From contig JAKEFB010000048.1 in the NCBI GenBank assembly GCA_022616275.1, positions 1-44,085 of the forward strand: 44,085 bases of DNA. The letters are read 5' to 3'. The translations under genes were made by a program, and so were the position numbers. The notes beneath the pieces were generated by a model that worked only from the letters and a program-made list of their open reading frames with translations, searched no databases and was not told the origin of the DNA. The stretch comes from Chloroflexota bacterium. GTDB lineage: Bacteria; Chloroflexota; Anaerolineae; Promineifilales; Promineifilaceae. Positions 17,345 through 25,337 of the stretch are shown here, piece by piece (within the stretch, counting starts at the first letter, position 1; each line of letters opens with the position of its first letter).

Positions 17345-18012
17345 ACTGGCGTACAACGGCCGTTCTCTTCGTTATCCTGGTTATCCTGGGCGCTTTTGTC
17401 TTTTACCAGAGCCGCCAGGAGCCAGTTGGCGAGGAGGCAACACCGTTTCCCACCCCGACGCCTCAAATTGAACTGGTGACGGACATTGCCGCCCCCGACG
17501 TGCAACAATTGGAAGTTCGTCGCCTGGAGGATGGCGCGGCCGTAGTCTATACCCGCCAGGAAGGAGCCTGGTTCCAGACTGTTCCCACCAACACCCAGGC
17601 CGTCAGTGAGACGCTGAACAGCCGGGTGACCAGCCTGGTCAATATGGCCAGCCGTGGCACTTACTCGGCCGACCTAAACCCTCTATCAGCTTACGGGCTG
17701 GACAATCCTCAGTATGAATTCGTCCTGGTGGGGCTACGCGAAGGACAAACAGTTCGCTTCACCTTCCTGGTCGGCAACCAGACGCCGACCGGCGATGGCT
17801 ACTACGCCCAGCGGCGTGGCGACCCGCGCGTTCATATCATCCTGACGACCACGGTGGATAACCTGATAGATTTCCTGGAAAACCCGCCCTTACCGACAGC
17901 GACGCCAACAGTTGACCTGACCATTCCCGTCACCGGCACGGTCACTATTACCGGTACGGTTACCATTACCGGCACAGCGCCGCCGGGCAGTACCGGCACG
18001 CCCGAACCCTGA
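17341..18012 (+). CDS. DUF4340 domain protein, partner of the ABC exporter
   Basis: 223-aa membrane-anchored protein with one N-terminal helix (about 5-22, TAVLFVILVILGAFVFYQS). The periplasmic DUF4340 region includes VQQLEVRRLEDGAAVVYTRQEGAWFQTVP and the family's YGLDNPQYEF segment. The C-terminus is Thr/Pro/Gly-rich with a repeated TGTVTI unit, probably an extended linker. The start overlaps the GldG-like gene by 4 bases, so the two are translationally coupled. DUF4340 proteins commonly accompany GldG homologues; the molecular role is not established. Confidence 0.85.
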   Translation: MNWRTTAVLFVILVILGAFVFYQSRQEPVGEEATPFPTPTPQIELVTDIAAPDVQQLEVRRLEDGAAVVYTRQEGAWFQTVPTNTQAVSETLNSRVTSLVNMASRGTYSADLNPLSAYGLDNPQYEFVLVGLREGQTVRFTFLVGNQTPTGDGYYAQRRGDPRVHIILTTTVDNLIDFLENPPLPTATPTVDLTIPVTGTVTITGTVTITGTAPPGSTGTPEP

Positions 18013-18028
18013 TAATGATGCTGTGGCA

Positions 18029-18062
18029 AACCCCGCAGGGTTCGGAACCCTGCGGGGTTTTC
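18029..18062 (+). terminator. Rho-independent terminator of the ABC operon
   Basis: Perfect 14-base stem AACCCCGCAGGGTT / AACCCTGCGGGGTT (18029-18042 and 18046-18059) with a 3-base loop, followed by T residues. The symmetric A/T flanks would also let it work on the other strand. Confidence 0.85.
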
Positions 18063-18079
18063 GGTGGTTCCGAGATTTT

Positions 18080-18108
18080 TTGAAAAGTAAAGCAGTCTGC
18101 GCTATAAT
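18080..18108 (+). promoter_or_regulatory. Sigma-70-like promoter of rpsO
   Basis: TTGAAA (18080-18085), a 17-base spacer, perfect TATAAT (18103-18108). The expected start near 18115 gives a leader of about 70 bases. Confidence 0.75.
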
Positions 18109-18114
18109 GGACTG

Positions 18115-18159
18115 TTGCTCGGGAGTGCGACGCTTTCGGCGCGACGGCTACCTGGGCAA
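18115..18159 (+). promoter_or_regulatory. Structured rpsO leader, candidate S15 autoregulatory RNA
   Basis: TTGCTCGGG (18115-18123) can pair with CCTGGGCAA (18151-18159), counting two G-U pairs. Between them a GC-rich segment (18126-18148) can form a second hairpin around CTTTC. The ribosome binding site GGAG follows at 18174-18177. Ribosomal protein S15 is known to repress its own mRNA through leader structures that differ between phyla; a role here is inferred. Confidence 0.4.
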
Positions 18160-18186
18160 TAGTGTTAAGAAAAGGAGTTAAGAAGA

Positions 18187-18456
18187 ATGCCGTTATCTGA
18201 GGCGGAAAAAGCCGAAATTATTGAATCGTTTGCCATTCACCCGGGTGACACCGGCTCGCCGGAAGTACAGATTGCTCTGTTCGACCGGCGCATTAAACAG
18301 TTGCAAGATCATCTGAATTCGCACAAGCACGATGAAAGCTCCCGCCGGGGCCTGCTCATGTTGGTGGGCAAGCGGCGGCGGCTGTTAGCGTACTTACGTA
18401 AGGCAGACCCAGACCGCTACCGGGCCATCCTGGAACGGCTTGGTCTCAGACGATAA
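18187..18456 (+). CDS. rpsO: 30S ribosomal protein S15
   Basis: 89 aa, the normal length for S15, which binds the 16S rRNA central domain early in 30S assembly. Conserved text is clear: [22 protein letters not shown] and the RNA-binding [23 protein letters not shown] near the C-terminus. The start has a strong AGGAG site 9 bases upstream. It is followed by its own weak terminator and then pnp, the widespread rpsO-pnp order. Confidence 0.98.
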   Translation: MPLSEAEKAEIIESFAIHPGDTGSPEVQIALFDRRIKQLQDHLNSHKHDESSRRGLLMLVGKRRRLLAYLRKADPDRYRAILERLGLRR

Positions 18457-18465
18457 GTTGAGCGT

Positions 18466-18500
18466 GGCGCGTAGGTGCTATCAGACACTTACGCGCCTTT
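18466..18500 (+). terminator. Hairpin after rpsO
   Basis: GGCGCGTAGGTG (18466-18477) pairs with CACTTACGCGCC (18486-18497) with one mismatch around an 8-base loop, followed by only three T. It is probably a leaky terminator or mRNA-processing stem, allowing some read-through into pnp. Confidence 0.65.
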
Positions 18501-18516
18501 GTCACTATATTAGGTC

Positions 18517-18624
18517 GGGGTAGTGGAGTGTGTTTTTAGGAATTGGGTATTGTCCCGCACCCGGCCGGACTAGCTGAATCCGGGCTGCGAGTCAGTCCCC
18601 AGTCCCTAAACCCTCCACTTCCCC
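18517..18624. repeat. Long imperfect inverted repeat between rpsO and pnp
   Basis: The left arm 18517-18540 (GGGGTAGTGGAG...TTTAGG) pairs with the right arm 18605-18624 (CCTAAACCCTCCACTTCCCC). The enclosed 60-odd bases include a second possible pairing (CCCGG with CCGGG). On the minus strand the right side reads as repeated GGGACT words. It resembles the other word-built fold-back elements here, or it could be part of the pnp leader. Confidence 0.5.
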
Positions 18625-18675
18625 ACCAACCAATCAACCGGCCTGGCCGGGCGTGCCTGTATGGGCAAGGGTATT

Positions 18676-18720
18676 TAAGTAATTGAGTAATTGGGTAATA
18701 ACCTAATTACCTGATTATCA
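18676..18720. repeat. GTAATT-word repeat upstream of pnp
   Basis: Tandem AAGTAATTGAGTAATTGGGT words followed by partly complementary AACCTAATTACCTGATTA words. It is a looser version of the element after radC (24035-24086), built from the same word. It lies within the pnp leader, 36 bases before the start. Confidence 0.55.
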
Positions 18721-18755
18721 ATTCCCCCGGCCGGCCAACAATATGTGGAGGTAAT

Positions 18756-20966
18756 ATGTTTGAAGAAAAGAGTTTTAGTACAAAGATTGGTGGCCACGAG
18801 TTCATTGTGTCCACCGGAAAATTGGCCGAGCAGGCGGGCGGCGCAGTTACCGTCCGCGTGGGCGACAGTATGCTGCTGGCCACGGCCACGATGGCCAAAA
18901 CCATCCGCGAAGGGCTGGACTTTTTCCCACTTAGCGTTGACTTTGAGGAGAAAATGTACGCCGCCGGCCGCATCCCCGGCAGCTTCTTCCGGCGTGAAGG
19001 CCGGCCCAGCACCGACGCCATCCTGATCTGCCGCCTGACAGACCGGCCGTTGCGTCCCCTTTTCCCCGAAGGAATGCGCAACGAAGTCCAGATCATCATT
19101 ACCACGCTTTCGTCCGATAGCGAACATCACCTGGACATCATGTCCGTCAACGCCGCCAGCATTGCCCTGATGGTGTCCGATATCCCCTGGAACGGCCCTA
19201 TCGGCGCGGTGCGCGTCGGCTACATTGATGGCCAGTTTGTCGTTAATCCCACGATCCCCCAGATGGTTGACAGCCTGCTCGACCTGCGCATAGCCGGCAC
19301 GCGGGATGCCATTATCATGGTCGAGGCCGGGGCCAAAGAAGCCTCGGAGGCCCTGGTTATAGAAGCGCTGGAATTTGGCCACCGTGAGCTGCAGCCACTG
19401 ATTGACCTGCAACTGGAAATGCAAGCCGCCGTGGGCAAGCCCAAGCGGGAGATTATTGTGGAGGAGACCGACCAGATCCTGGCCGAAACCGTGCGGCTTC
19501 GCCTGGGGGACAAGGTCCACAAGATCGTGGAAGAGACCGACGAGCGGGAAGAGCGCAATGAAGCCCTGGACGAGCTACGCGAAGCAACTGTAGACGAAAT
19601 CCTGGAAATTGACGAAACGACCGATCCCAAAGATATTCGGGAAGTCATTGCCGAGGAGTTGAAAAAGGCGGTCCGCGAACGTATTCTTTACGAAGGCGTC
19701 CGGCCCGACGGCCGGGGCTACAGCGACATTCGCGAGCTGAAGTCTGATGTTGGCATCAGTCCCCGGGCGCATGGCTCCGGGCTCTTCCAGCGCGGCCAGA
19801 CCCAGGTGTTAGCCATTGTGGCCCTGGGAACACCCCGCGAAGCGCAAAAGCTGGATGGCCTGTACCCCGAAGACACACGCCGCTTCATCCATCACTACAA
19901 CTTTCCCCCCTACTCCACCGGCGAGACGTGGATGTTACGGGGTCCCAAGCGGCGCGAAATTGGCCACGGCGCGTTGGTGGAGACGGCCCTGGAGCCCATG
20001 ATCCCACCGGAAGATGAATTTCCCTACACAATCCGTGTCGTGTCGGAGGTTCTCTCGTCCAACGGCAGCACCAGCCAGGCCAGCGTTTGCTCCTCCAGTC
20101 TGGCGCTGATGGATTGCGGCGTGCCCATCAAGCGGACGGTGGCCGGCGTGGCCATGGGCCTGGTGACCGACGGCAATAAGTACGCTGTTCTCACCGATAT
20201 CCAGGGTATCGAAGATCACCTGGGCGACATGGATTTTAAGGTGGCTGGCACCGGCGAAGGCATCACGGCCCTGCAAATGGATATCAAGATTTCTGGCCTG
20301 TCTAAGGAAGTGATGGCCGAGGCCCTGGAGCAGGCCCGCGTGGCCCGCCTCCAAATCCTCGATCATATGGCCCAAACAATGCCCGAACCGCGCCAAGAGC
20401 TGAGCAAATGGGCGCCCCGAATGATCACCATCAAGATTGACCCGGACAAGATCGGGGCGGTCATTGGCAAGGGTGGCAGCACCATCCGCAGTATCGAGGA
20501 AGATTACGACGTCTCCATTGACATCCAGGATGATGGGACGGTATACGTGGCCGGCCTGGACGGCGAACGGGCCGACGCTGCTTTGAGCAAGATTGAAGCC
20601 CTGACTCGCGAACCGGAAATGGGCCAGATCTTCACCGGTAAAGTGGTCCGGACGACCGACTTTGGCGCTTTCGTCGAGTTCACCCCTGGCGTGGACGGGA
20701 TGGTCCACATCTCCCAGTTGTCTTCCGAGCGACTGAACCGGGTGGAAGACGCCGTAACCATCGGCGACGAGATCATGGTCATGATCACCGACGTTGACAA
20801 GGATACGGGTAAAATCCGCCTGTCACGGCAGGCGGTGCTCGAAGGCTGGTCACTGGAAGAAGCGCGGGCCAACGACGTTGTACGCAGCAGCCGGGGCAAC
20901 GGCGGCGGCCGTGACCGGCGTGGCGGCGACCGCGACCGGCGCGGCGGCGGCGGTCCCCGGCGCTAA
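18756..20966 (+). CDS. pnp: Polyribonucleotide nucleotidyltransferase (PNPase)
   Basis: 736-aa phosphorolytic 3'-5' exoribonuclease of the RNA degradosome, forming a trimeric ring. Order: first RNase PH domain (about 1-145), an all-helical domain, second RNase PH domain (about 320-545), KH domain (from about 560, IGAVIGKGGSTIRSI) and S1 domain (about 620-695, GQIFTGKVVRTTDFGAFVEF). It ends in an Arg/Gly-rich tail of RGGDRDRRGG type that may add RNA affinity. Phosphate-binding and catalytic segments such as SNGSTSQASVCSSSLALMD and the following DIQGIEDHLGDMDFKVAGT look intact. The start has a good GGAGGT site. It follows rpsO, the common arrangement. Confidence 0.98.
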   Translation: MFEEKSFSTKIGGHEFIVSTGKLAEQAGGAVTVRVGDSMLLATATMAKTIREGLDFFPLSVDFEEKMYAAGRIPGSFFRREGRPSTDAILICRLTDRPLRPLFPEGMRNEVQIIITTLSSDSEHHLDIMSVNAASIALMVSDIPWNGPIGAVRVGYIDGQFVVNPTIPQMVDSLLDLRIAGTRDAIIMVEAGAKEASEALVIEALEFGHRELQPLIDLQLEMQAAVGKPKREIIVEETDQILAETVRLRLGDKVHKIVEETDEREERNEALDELREATVDEILEIDETTDPKDIREVIAEELKKAVRERILYEGVRPDGRGYSDIRELKSDVGISPRAHGSGLFQRGQTQVLAIVALGTPREAQKLDGLYPEDTRRFIHHYNFPPYSTGETWMLRGPKRREIGHGALVETALEPMIPPEDEFPYTIRVVSEVLSSNGSTSQASVCSSSLALMDCGVPIKRTVAGVAMGLVTDGNKYAVLTDIQGIEDHLGDMDFKVAGTGEGITALQMDIKISGLSKEVMAEALEQARVARLQILDHMAQTMPEPRQELSKWAPRMITIKIDPDKIGAVIGKGGSTIRSIEEDYDVSIDIQDDGTVYVAGLDGERADAALSKIEALTREPEMGQIFTGKVVRTTDFGAFVEFTPGVDGMVHISQLSSERLNRVEDAVTIGDEIMVMITDVDKDTGKIRLSRQAVLEGWSLEEARANDVVRSSRGNGGGRDRRGGDRDRRGGGGPRR

Positions 20967-20973
20967 CCTCTAA

Positions 20974-21065
20974 ACCAAACCCCGCAGGTTGGGGCACGAA
21001 GTGTGCCCCGGGCACGGTTCATGCCCCGGGCACGAAGCGTGCCCTTAGAAACCTGCGGGTTTTTT
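20974..21065 (+). terminator. Compound terminator of pnp with nested palindromes
   Basis: An outer stem (AAACCCCGCAGGTT near 20974-20987 with AAACCTGCGGGTTT near 21046-21059) is followed by a long T run. The loop holds two near-identical 17-base palindromes, GGGCACGAAGTGTGCCC and GGGCACGAAGCGTGCCC, flanking a CCGGGCAC...CCCCGGGC inverted repeat. It looks like a normal terminator whose loop was expanded by a palindromic unit. Confidence 0.8.
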
Positions 21066-21088
21066 TCCTCAATCTCCCAAATTAACGT

Positions 21089-21094
21089 TATAAT
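21089..21094 (+). promoter_or_regulatory. Probable -10 element upstream of the permease gene
   Basis: TATAAT lies 34 bases before the ATG at 21128. The matching -35 would fall on the T-rich tail of the pnp terminator and is weak. Confidence 0.45.
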
Positions 21095-21127
21095 AGGCCC
21101 ATCCTAATTGAGCGGATCTGCCAGCTT

Positions 21128-22336
21128 ATGACTGACGAAGCAAGAGTCGCCGAAAATCTTCCACCACCAGTAGCAGAAGCCACCACCTCTACTTCCCCGG
21201 CGTGGCCCGCCAGCACCAAGCGGCTGGTGATGACCGTTTTGCTGATCCTCTTTTTACTCACGCTCTACCGTATCCGGGGGCTGCTCATTCCCGTCATTAT
21301 GGCCCTGGTGATGGCCTACGTGGTGCTGCCCATCGTAGATTTTCTCCAGCAACGGTTCCGCCTGTCCCGGGGGTTGGCTATTGCCCTCATCTACCTCTTT
21401 ATTATTGCCGGCATCGTGGCTATCCCGGTTGGCGCCATTCCCCAGTTGATTACCCAGGGCAATAACCTGGTTAACAACACGCCGCGCTATCTGCAGCAGT
21501 TGGGCGAGTTTCTCGAACGGCCGCTGGTGATTGGCAGCTATACCATTCCCTTGAACGAACTGCCGTTGGAAGAGGCTTACGGCGCTATACGGGATAATCT
21601 TATCAGCATCATCCAGACTCTCGGCCGGCAGGGCTTTAGCTTGTTCGGCAACCTGGCTTCGGCTACTCTCTCGACCGTCGGCTGGCTGATCATTATTCTG
21701 GTCTTGTCCTTTTACATGGTCAAAGATTACCGCAAGTTGTGGGGCTCCATTGTGGCCATCGCCCCGACGAGCTACCACGCCGACGTGTCCCGGCTCGGCC
21801 GGGAAATCAGTCTTACCTGGAACGCTTTCCTGCGTGGCCAGCTTATCCTTGGCTTCATCGTCGGCCTGATCACCTTCATCGCCGCCCTGACCATTGGCCT
21901 GCCCAATGCCCTCATCCTGGCCCTGATCGCCGGCCTGCTCGAATTTGTGCCCAACATTGGCCCGGCGTTGGCCGCTATCCCGGCTATCCTTTTGGCCCTG
22001 TTCCAGAGCGACGCAAGCTGGTTAGGTAGCCAGATTGGGCCGCTTTGGTTTGCCCTCGTCGTCCTGGGCGTCTATATCGTCATCCAGCAAGTCGAGAACC
22101 TCGTCCTGGTACCACGTATTATCGGCCGCAGCCTGAATCTCCATCCTCTAGTCGTGCTCATCGGCGCTCTGGCCGGGGCCAGCATCGCCGGTATCCTGGG
22201 CATCCTCCTGGCTGCTCCCCTGCTGGCCAGCGCTCGCCTGATTTTACTCTATATCTACCGCAAGTTACTGGATCAGCCACCCTTCCCAGACCTGGTTGAA
22301 GCACTGGTCGAAGAGCTGGAGGAAACGGTAGATTAA
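21128..22336 (+). CDS. AI-2E family (PerM/YdiK-type) membrane transporter
   Basis: 402-aa integral membrane protein of the AI-2E transporter family. Hydrophobic segments occur as a pair near residues 38-75 (split by the LYRIRGLLIPVIMALVMAYV turn), one near 85-105, then a soluble region, and a second cluster (180-205, 235-330, 340-375). The family motifs EFVPNIGPALAAIPAI and the late ENLVLVPRIIGRSLNLHPLVVLIG are clear. Members transport varied small molecules or sodium/protons; AI-2 export is shown only for a few, so the substrate is unknown. The N-terminal 30 residues are hydrophilic and low-complexity. One base separates its stop from the TTG of the next gene. Confidence 0.9.
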   Translation: MTDEARVAENLPPPVAEATTSTSPAWPASTKRLVMTVLLILFLLTLYRIRGLLIPVIMALVMAYVVLPIVDFLQQRFRLSRGLAIALIYLFIIAGIVAIPVGAIPQLITQGNNLVNNTPRYLQQLGEFLERPLVIGSYTIPLNELPLEEAYGAIRDNLISIIQTLGRQGFSLFGNLASATLSTVGWLIIILVLSFYMVKDYRKLWGSIVAIAPTSYHADVSRLGREISLTWNAFLRGQLILGFIVGLITFIAALTIGLPNALILALIAGLLEFVPNIGPALAAIPAILLALFQSDASWLGSQIGPLWFALVVLGVYIVIQQVENLVLVPRIIGRSLNLHPLVVLIGALAGASIAGILGILLAAPLLASARLILLYIYRKLLDQPPFPDLVEALVEELEETVD

Positions 22337-22337
22337 A

Positions 22338-23057
22338 TTGGGACAGGCAGCCCCAATCCTTCTCCGGCAAGCTACCCCGGCCGACAAGGCGGCCGTGCAA
22401 GCGCTCTCTGCTCAAATCTGGGAAGGGCAGGATTACGTTCCCGGCAGTTTTGACGACTGGGTGGCCGACCGGCGCGGCCGTTTCATGGTAGCCTATGGGG
22501 GTGACCAACTGGCCGGTTTTAACAAGTTAACGGAGCTGGCCCCCGGCCAGTGGTGGCTGGAGGGGCTACGTGTTGACCCGGCTCAACGAGGTCGTGGGCT
22601 GGCCCGGTTGCTGCACGAAAACGGCGTTCGCCTGGCCGAGGAAATCGGGACGGGCAGGCTACCGGCCGTAGAGAGTTTCCTGGACCACTCCACTCACGCC
22701 CTGGCCTGCGGCGGCCTGTTAGAAGACGAATGGGCCTGGTACGAAATCCGGCCGTTCCTGGCCGAATTGCAGGCCGGAGAACGGTTGTACTGGTGGCGCA
22801 GGCCGGGCGGCGCGCCGCCCGGCCTGGTCATTGCCAACCGGCCGGAGCCGGGCCTGTTCTGGTTGAACTACGCCGACGTTGCGCCCGGCGACTGGCCCGC
22901 GCTGGCGGCCGCCCTGCCCTGTCTGGCCGCCCGGCTGGGCTGCCAACGCCTGGAAGGCAAGCCCCTGGCTTCAGAAACCGTTCTGACCGCCCTGCTGGCG
23001 GCCGGCTGGCAAATTGACCCGGACGTGCAAATGTGGCTTTTGGAAAGAGAGCTATGA
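22338..23057 (+). CDS. GNAT family N-acetyltransferase
   Basis: 239-aa acyl-CoA-dependent acetyltransferase. The GNAT core occupies residues about 5-130: LRQATPADKAAVQALSAQIW at the start, then LEGLRVDPAQRGRGLARLL, whose QRGRGLA is the acetyl-CoA pyrophosphate loop. The C-terminal hundred residues (from about 150) form a second, less conserved part. The TTG start at 22338 immediately follows the permease stop, so translation is probably coupled. The substrate is unknown. A fold-back repeat follows the stop. Confidence 0.82.
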   Translation: MGQAAPILLRQATPADKAAVQALSAQIWEGQDYVPGSFDDWVADRRGRFMVAYGGDQLAGFNKLTELAPGQWWLEGLRVDPAQRGRGLARLLHENGVRLAEEIGTGRLPAVESFLDHSTHALACGGLLEDEWAWYEIRPFLAELQAGERLYWWRRPGGAPPGLVIANRPEPGLFWLNYADVAPGDWPALAAALPCLAARLGCQRLEGKPLASETVLTALLAAGWQIDPDVQMWLLEREL

Positions 23058-23063
23058 GTTAAA

Positions 23064-23119
23064 AGCAATGAGCAATGAGTAAAAAGTTGCTCATCGCTCA
23101 TCGCTCATTGCTCATCGCT
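23064..23119. repeat. Fold-back element of GAGCAATGA-type words
   Basis: AGCAATGAGCAATGAG (23064-23079) pairs with CTCATTGCTCATCGCT (23104-23119) with one mismatch. The loop carries further CTCATCG copies that could pair in shifted registers. It lies between the GNAT gene and the 58-aa gene. Confidence 0.7.
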
Positions 23120-23140
23120 TAAAAAAGGAGAAAATGGACG

Positions 23141-23317
23141 ATGAAGAGTGATAGCAGGGACAACGAAATCCTGGCCGAGACCGATAATCTGCTGGCCTGG
23201 CGCAGCCAGGAAGAGGAAGTCGGCTACATTTATCATCTGGAGTTAGGCAGCGTTAGCCTGCACCTGATGCCCGACGAGTGGGATGAACTGGTAACGCTTG
23301 TCAAGAGCATCAGTTAA
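23141..23317 (+). CDS. 58-aa conserved-looking small protein upstream of radC
   Basis: A short ORF starting MKSDSRDNEILAETDNLLAW and ending WDELVTLVKSIS. A GGAG site lies 10 bases upstream and radC starts 3 bases after its stop. The composition is acidic. The middle (EEEVGYIYHLELGSVSLHLM) could form a two-stranded sheet, followed by PDEWDELVTLVKSI, an amphipathic helix. Codon use resembles the neighbours. An overlapping ATG at 23134 stops after five codons. I do not recognise the family; tight spacing and a proper ribosome binding site make it a likely real gene. Confidence 0.7.
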   Translation: MKSDSRDNEILAETDNLLAWRSQEEEVGYIYHLELGSVSLHLMPDEWDELVTLVKSIS

Positions 23318-23320
23318 CCT

Positions 23321-24031
23321 ATGTCTGCCAACTCCCCCGTCCAATACACGCCCCTTATCCGAGACCTGGCCAAAAACGACCGGCCGCGCGAGCGGCTGGT
23401 CGAGGTCGGGCCGCAAGCAGTCCGGACCGACGAACTGTTGGCCATCATCCTGCGCACCGGCACGGGTGGCGAAAGCGTGCTGCGCCTGGCCGAGCGTGTG
23501 CTCGGCCAGTTCGGTGGGCTGCCCGGCCTGGCCCGCGCCTCGGTGTCCGAGCTTAGATCGGCCAAAGGCATTGGCGAAGCCAAGGCAGTCGAAATCAAGG
23601 CCGCCCTGGAGCTGGGCCGGCGGTTGATGGCCACTACCCCCGACGATCGGCCGCGCGTCACCTCCCCGGCCGACGCTGCCAATTTGCTCATGTCGGAAAT
23701 GGCCTTCCTGGAACAGGAACACCTGCGTCTGGTGTTGTTGGACACCCGCAATAACGTCCTGGCCATGCCGACTATTTACATCGGCAGCTTGAACACCTCC
23801 GTTGTCCGTATCGGCGAGCTGTTCCGGGCGGCCCTGAAAGAAAACGCCGCCGCCTTCATCGTCGTCCACAACCACCCCTCCGGCGACCCCTCCCCCTCGC
23901 CTGAAGACGTCAACGTCACCCGGCAAATCGCCAAAGCCGGCCAGTTGCTAGACGTAGACCTGCTGGACCACATCATCATCGGCCGCCACCGCTACGTTTC
24001 GTTGAAGGAACGGGGGTTGGGTTTTGATTGA
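23321..24031 (+). CDS. radC: RadC family JAB-domain protein
   Basis: 236-aa RadC/UPF0758 protein. The N-terminus has helix-hairpin-helix text ([29 protein letters not shown]) suggesting DNA binding. The C-terminal JAB1/MPN domain has the zinc motif: [16 protein letters not shown] gives the HxH and downstream Asp, with the conserved Glu in the helix around [15 protein letters not shown]. Despite the name, a role in repair is not established for the family; metalloprotease or nuclease activity has been proposed. It lies 3 bases after the 58-aa gene. Confidence 0.92.
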   Translation: MSANSPVQYTPLIRDLAKNDRPRERLVEVGPQAVRTDELLAIILRTGTGGESVLRLAERVLGQFGGLPGLARASVSELRSAKGIGEAKAVEIKAALELGRRLMATTPDDRPRVTSPADAANLLMSEMAFLEQEHLRLVLLDTRNNVLAMPTIYIGSLNTSVVRIGELFRAALKENAAAFIVVHNHPSGDPSPSPEDVNVTRQIAKAGQLLDVDLLDHIIIGRHRYVSLKERGLGFD

Positions 24032-24034
24032 GGA

Positions 24035-24086
24035 GGGTAATCAGGTAATTAAGTAATGGGGTAATTACTCAATTACCTGATTACCC
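24035..24086. repeat. Fold-back element of GTAATT-type words
   Basis: Perfect 16-base arms: GGGTAATCAGGTAATT (24035-24050) and AATTACCTGATTACCC (24071-24086), with a 20-base loop. Further copies of the same words extend to about 24101. It starts 3 bases after the radC stop and is AT-rich, unlike the genes around it. Confidence 0.8.
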
Positions 24087-24118
24087 AATTACCCAATAAC
24101 CGACAACAGGATATACAC

Positions 24119-25336
24119 GTGGCTACCGCCAATTTACTATTCAACGGCCGGCTGGCGGAGGGGTTTTATCCCTTCCGCAACAACGACAACCTCACTACCG
24201 CCGCTGGCTGGCTGCCCTGGTGGATTCCCCCCAAAAGGGAGGACCCCCAGTGGAAAAACCAGACACCTACTTACGAAGCGTTTGAGCTGGACGGCCGGCT
24301 GGTGCAGCGCCTGGGCACCCCCTGGGCCACACATACGGCCGGGCTGCTGCAGCAGGCGCCGGCTGCGCCCGGCAATGAATATTTCCTGACGGCCGAATGC
24401 CTGGCCTGGTCGAGCGAAGCCGAAGAAACCGGCAACCTGGTCGAAGCCAGTGACGTGAACGTCCAGATTGGCCTGGACCCCACCGGCGGCCTGGACCCCA
24501 CCAGCCCGCTGATCATCTGGAGCGAAATCGCCCAGCCTTTGGGGGAGTGGCAGGCACTGGAACTGGAAATTGAATCCCAGGCGTCGGCCATCACCGTCTA
24601 CCTGCGCTCGGCCCCTTCCCTGCCCAAACGGCAGCAGGCCGTCTTCTGGCGCAACGTTCGCCTGGAACCGCTTGGCCGCTTCAAGCGAGGCGTCTCTATC
24701 GTCGGTCCCGGCGATACCCACATCAACCTCTCCCCCGAACAGCCCCGACCCGGCCAACGGGTCACGGCCACTGTTTCCTCGGCCCGCAATCAGGTCTTTA
24801 TTGATCTGGTCGTCCGCCGGCCGGACAACGAAATTGCCGCCGTGGCCTTCCAGGGGCTAAGCCAGGACCAGGGCCGCTATACCTGGCGCTACCACTTTGC
24901 CGTGGCCGACGCCGGCCTGTACGACGTGCGCTTTGTCGGCGACCGGGGGGCGCGGCTGCTGGCCCAGCAATTAATGCGGGTGGCCGAAAAAGACGCCCTG
25001 GCCGAAGCGGCCGAACAGGCCCCCAGCGGCGCGCCCCGGCTGGACTACCACCGCATCTACGTGCTGCTGCCACCTACGGCCGACGCCAAGTGGTTCGTGG
25101 CCGCCGCCCGGGGCGCCTTCGACGGCCGCTATACCGTCGGCTTCTCGGCCGACGACGCCGGGGTCGGCGATCTGGCCGGCCGGCATATCCTGGCCGTAAA
25201 CCCCCACCACTGGCCGGAGACCTTGACGGCCGCCTGGTTCCACAAACATTACCCGGGCGCCAAATTTACGGCCGTCGTGGCTAACTCCCCGGACGACCTG
25301 GAAAACTGGCTGCGCAACTGGACTGAAGAAGCGTGA
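24119..25336 (+). CDS. Uncharacterised protein with galactose-binding-like N-terminus
   Basis: 405-aa protein, probably cytoplasmic as no signal peptide or membrane helix is visible. It opens with NLLFNGRLAEGFYPF, similar to the start of CBM4/9 and other galactose-binding-like beta sandwiches (NLLxNGxFExG). A middle beta domain spans about residues 195-285. The C-terminal domain (from about 305, RIYVLLPPTADAKWFVAAA) includes HILAVNPHHWPETLTAAWF and a Trp-rich end. I cannot name a function; carbohydrate or surface-polymer binding is plausible. The start is a GTG at 24119 after an AGGA site. Fold-back repeats flank both ends. Confidence 0.7.
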   Translation: MATANLLFNGRLAEGFYPFRNNDNLTTAAGWLPWWIPPKREDPQWKNQTPTYEAFELDGRLVQRLGTPWATHTAGLLQQAPAAPGNEYFLTAECLAWSSEAEETGNLVEASDVNVQIGLDPTGGLDPTSPLIIWSEIAQPLGEWQALELEIESQASAITVYLRSAPSLPKRQQAVFWRNVRLEPLGRFKRGVSIVGPGDTHINLSPEQPRPGQRVTATVSSARNQVFIDLVVRRPDNEIAAVAFQGLSQDQGRYTWRYHFAVADAGLYDVRFVGDRGARLLAQQLMRVAEKDALAEAAEQAPSGAPRLDYHRIYVLLPPTADAKWFVAAARGAFDGRYTVGFSADDAGVGDLAGRHILAVNPHHWPETLTAAWFHKHYPGAKFTAVVANSPDDLENWLRNWTEEA

Positions 25337-25337
25337 T

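Noticed and set aside
18675-19520. 281-codon minus-strand frame
   Set aside because: Antisense to pnp; no ribosome binding site and no motifs.
19935-20708. 257-codon minus-strand frame
   Set aside because: Also antisense to pnp and without family text.
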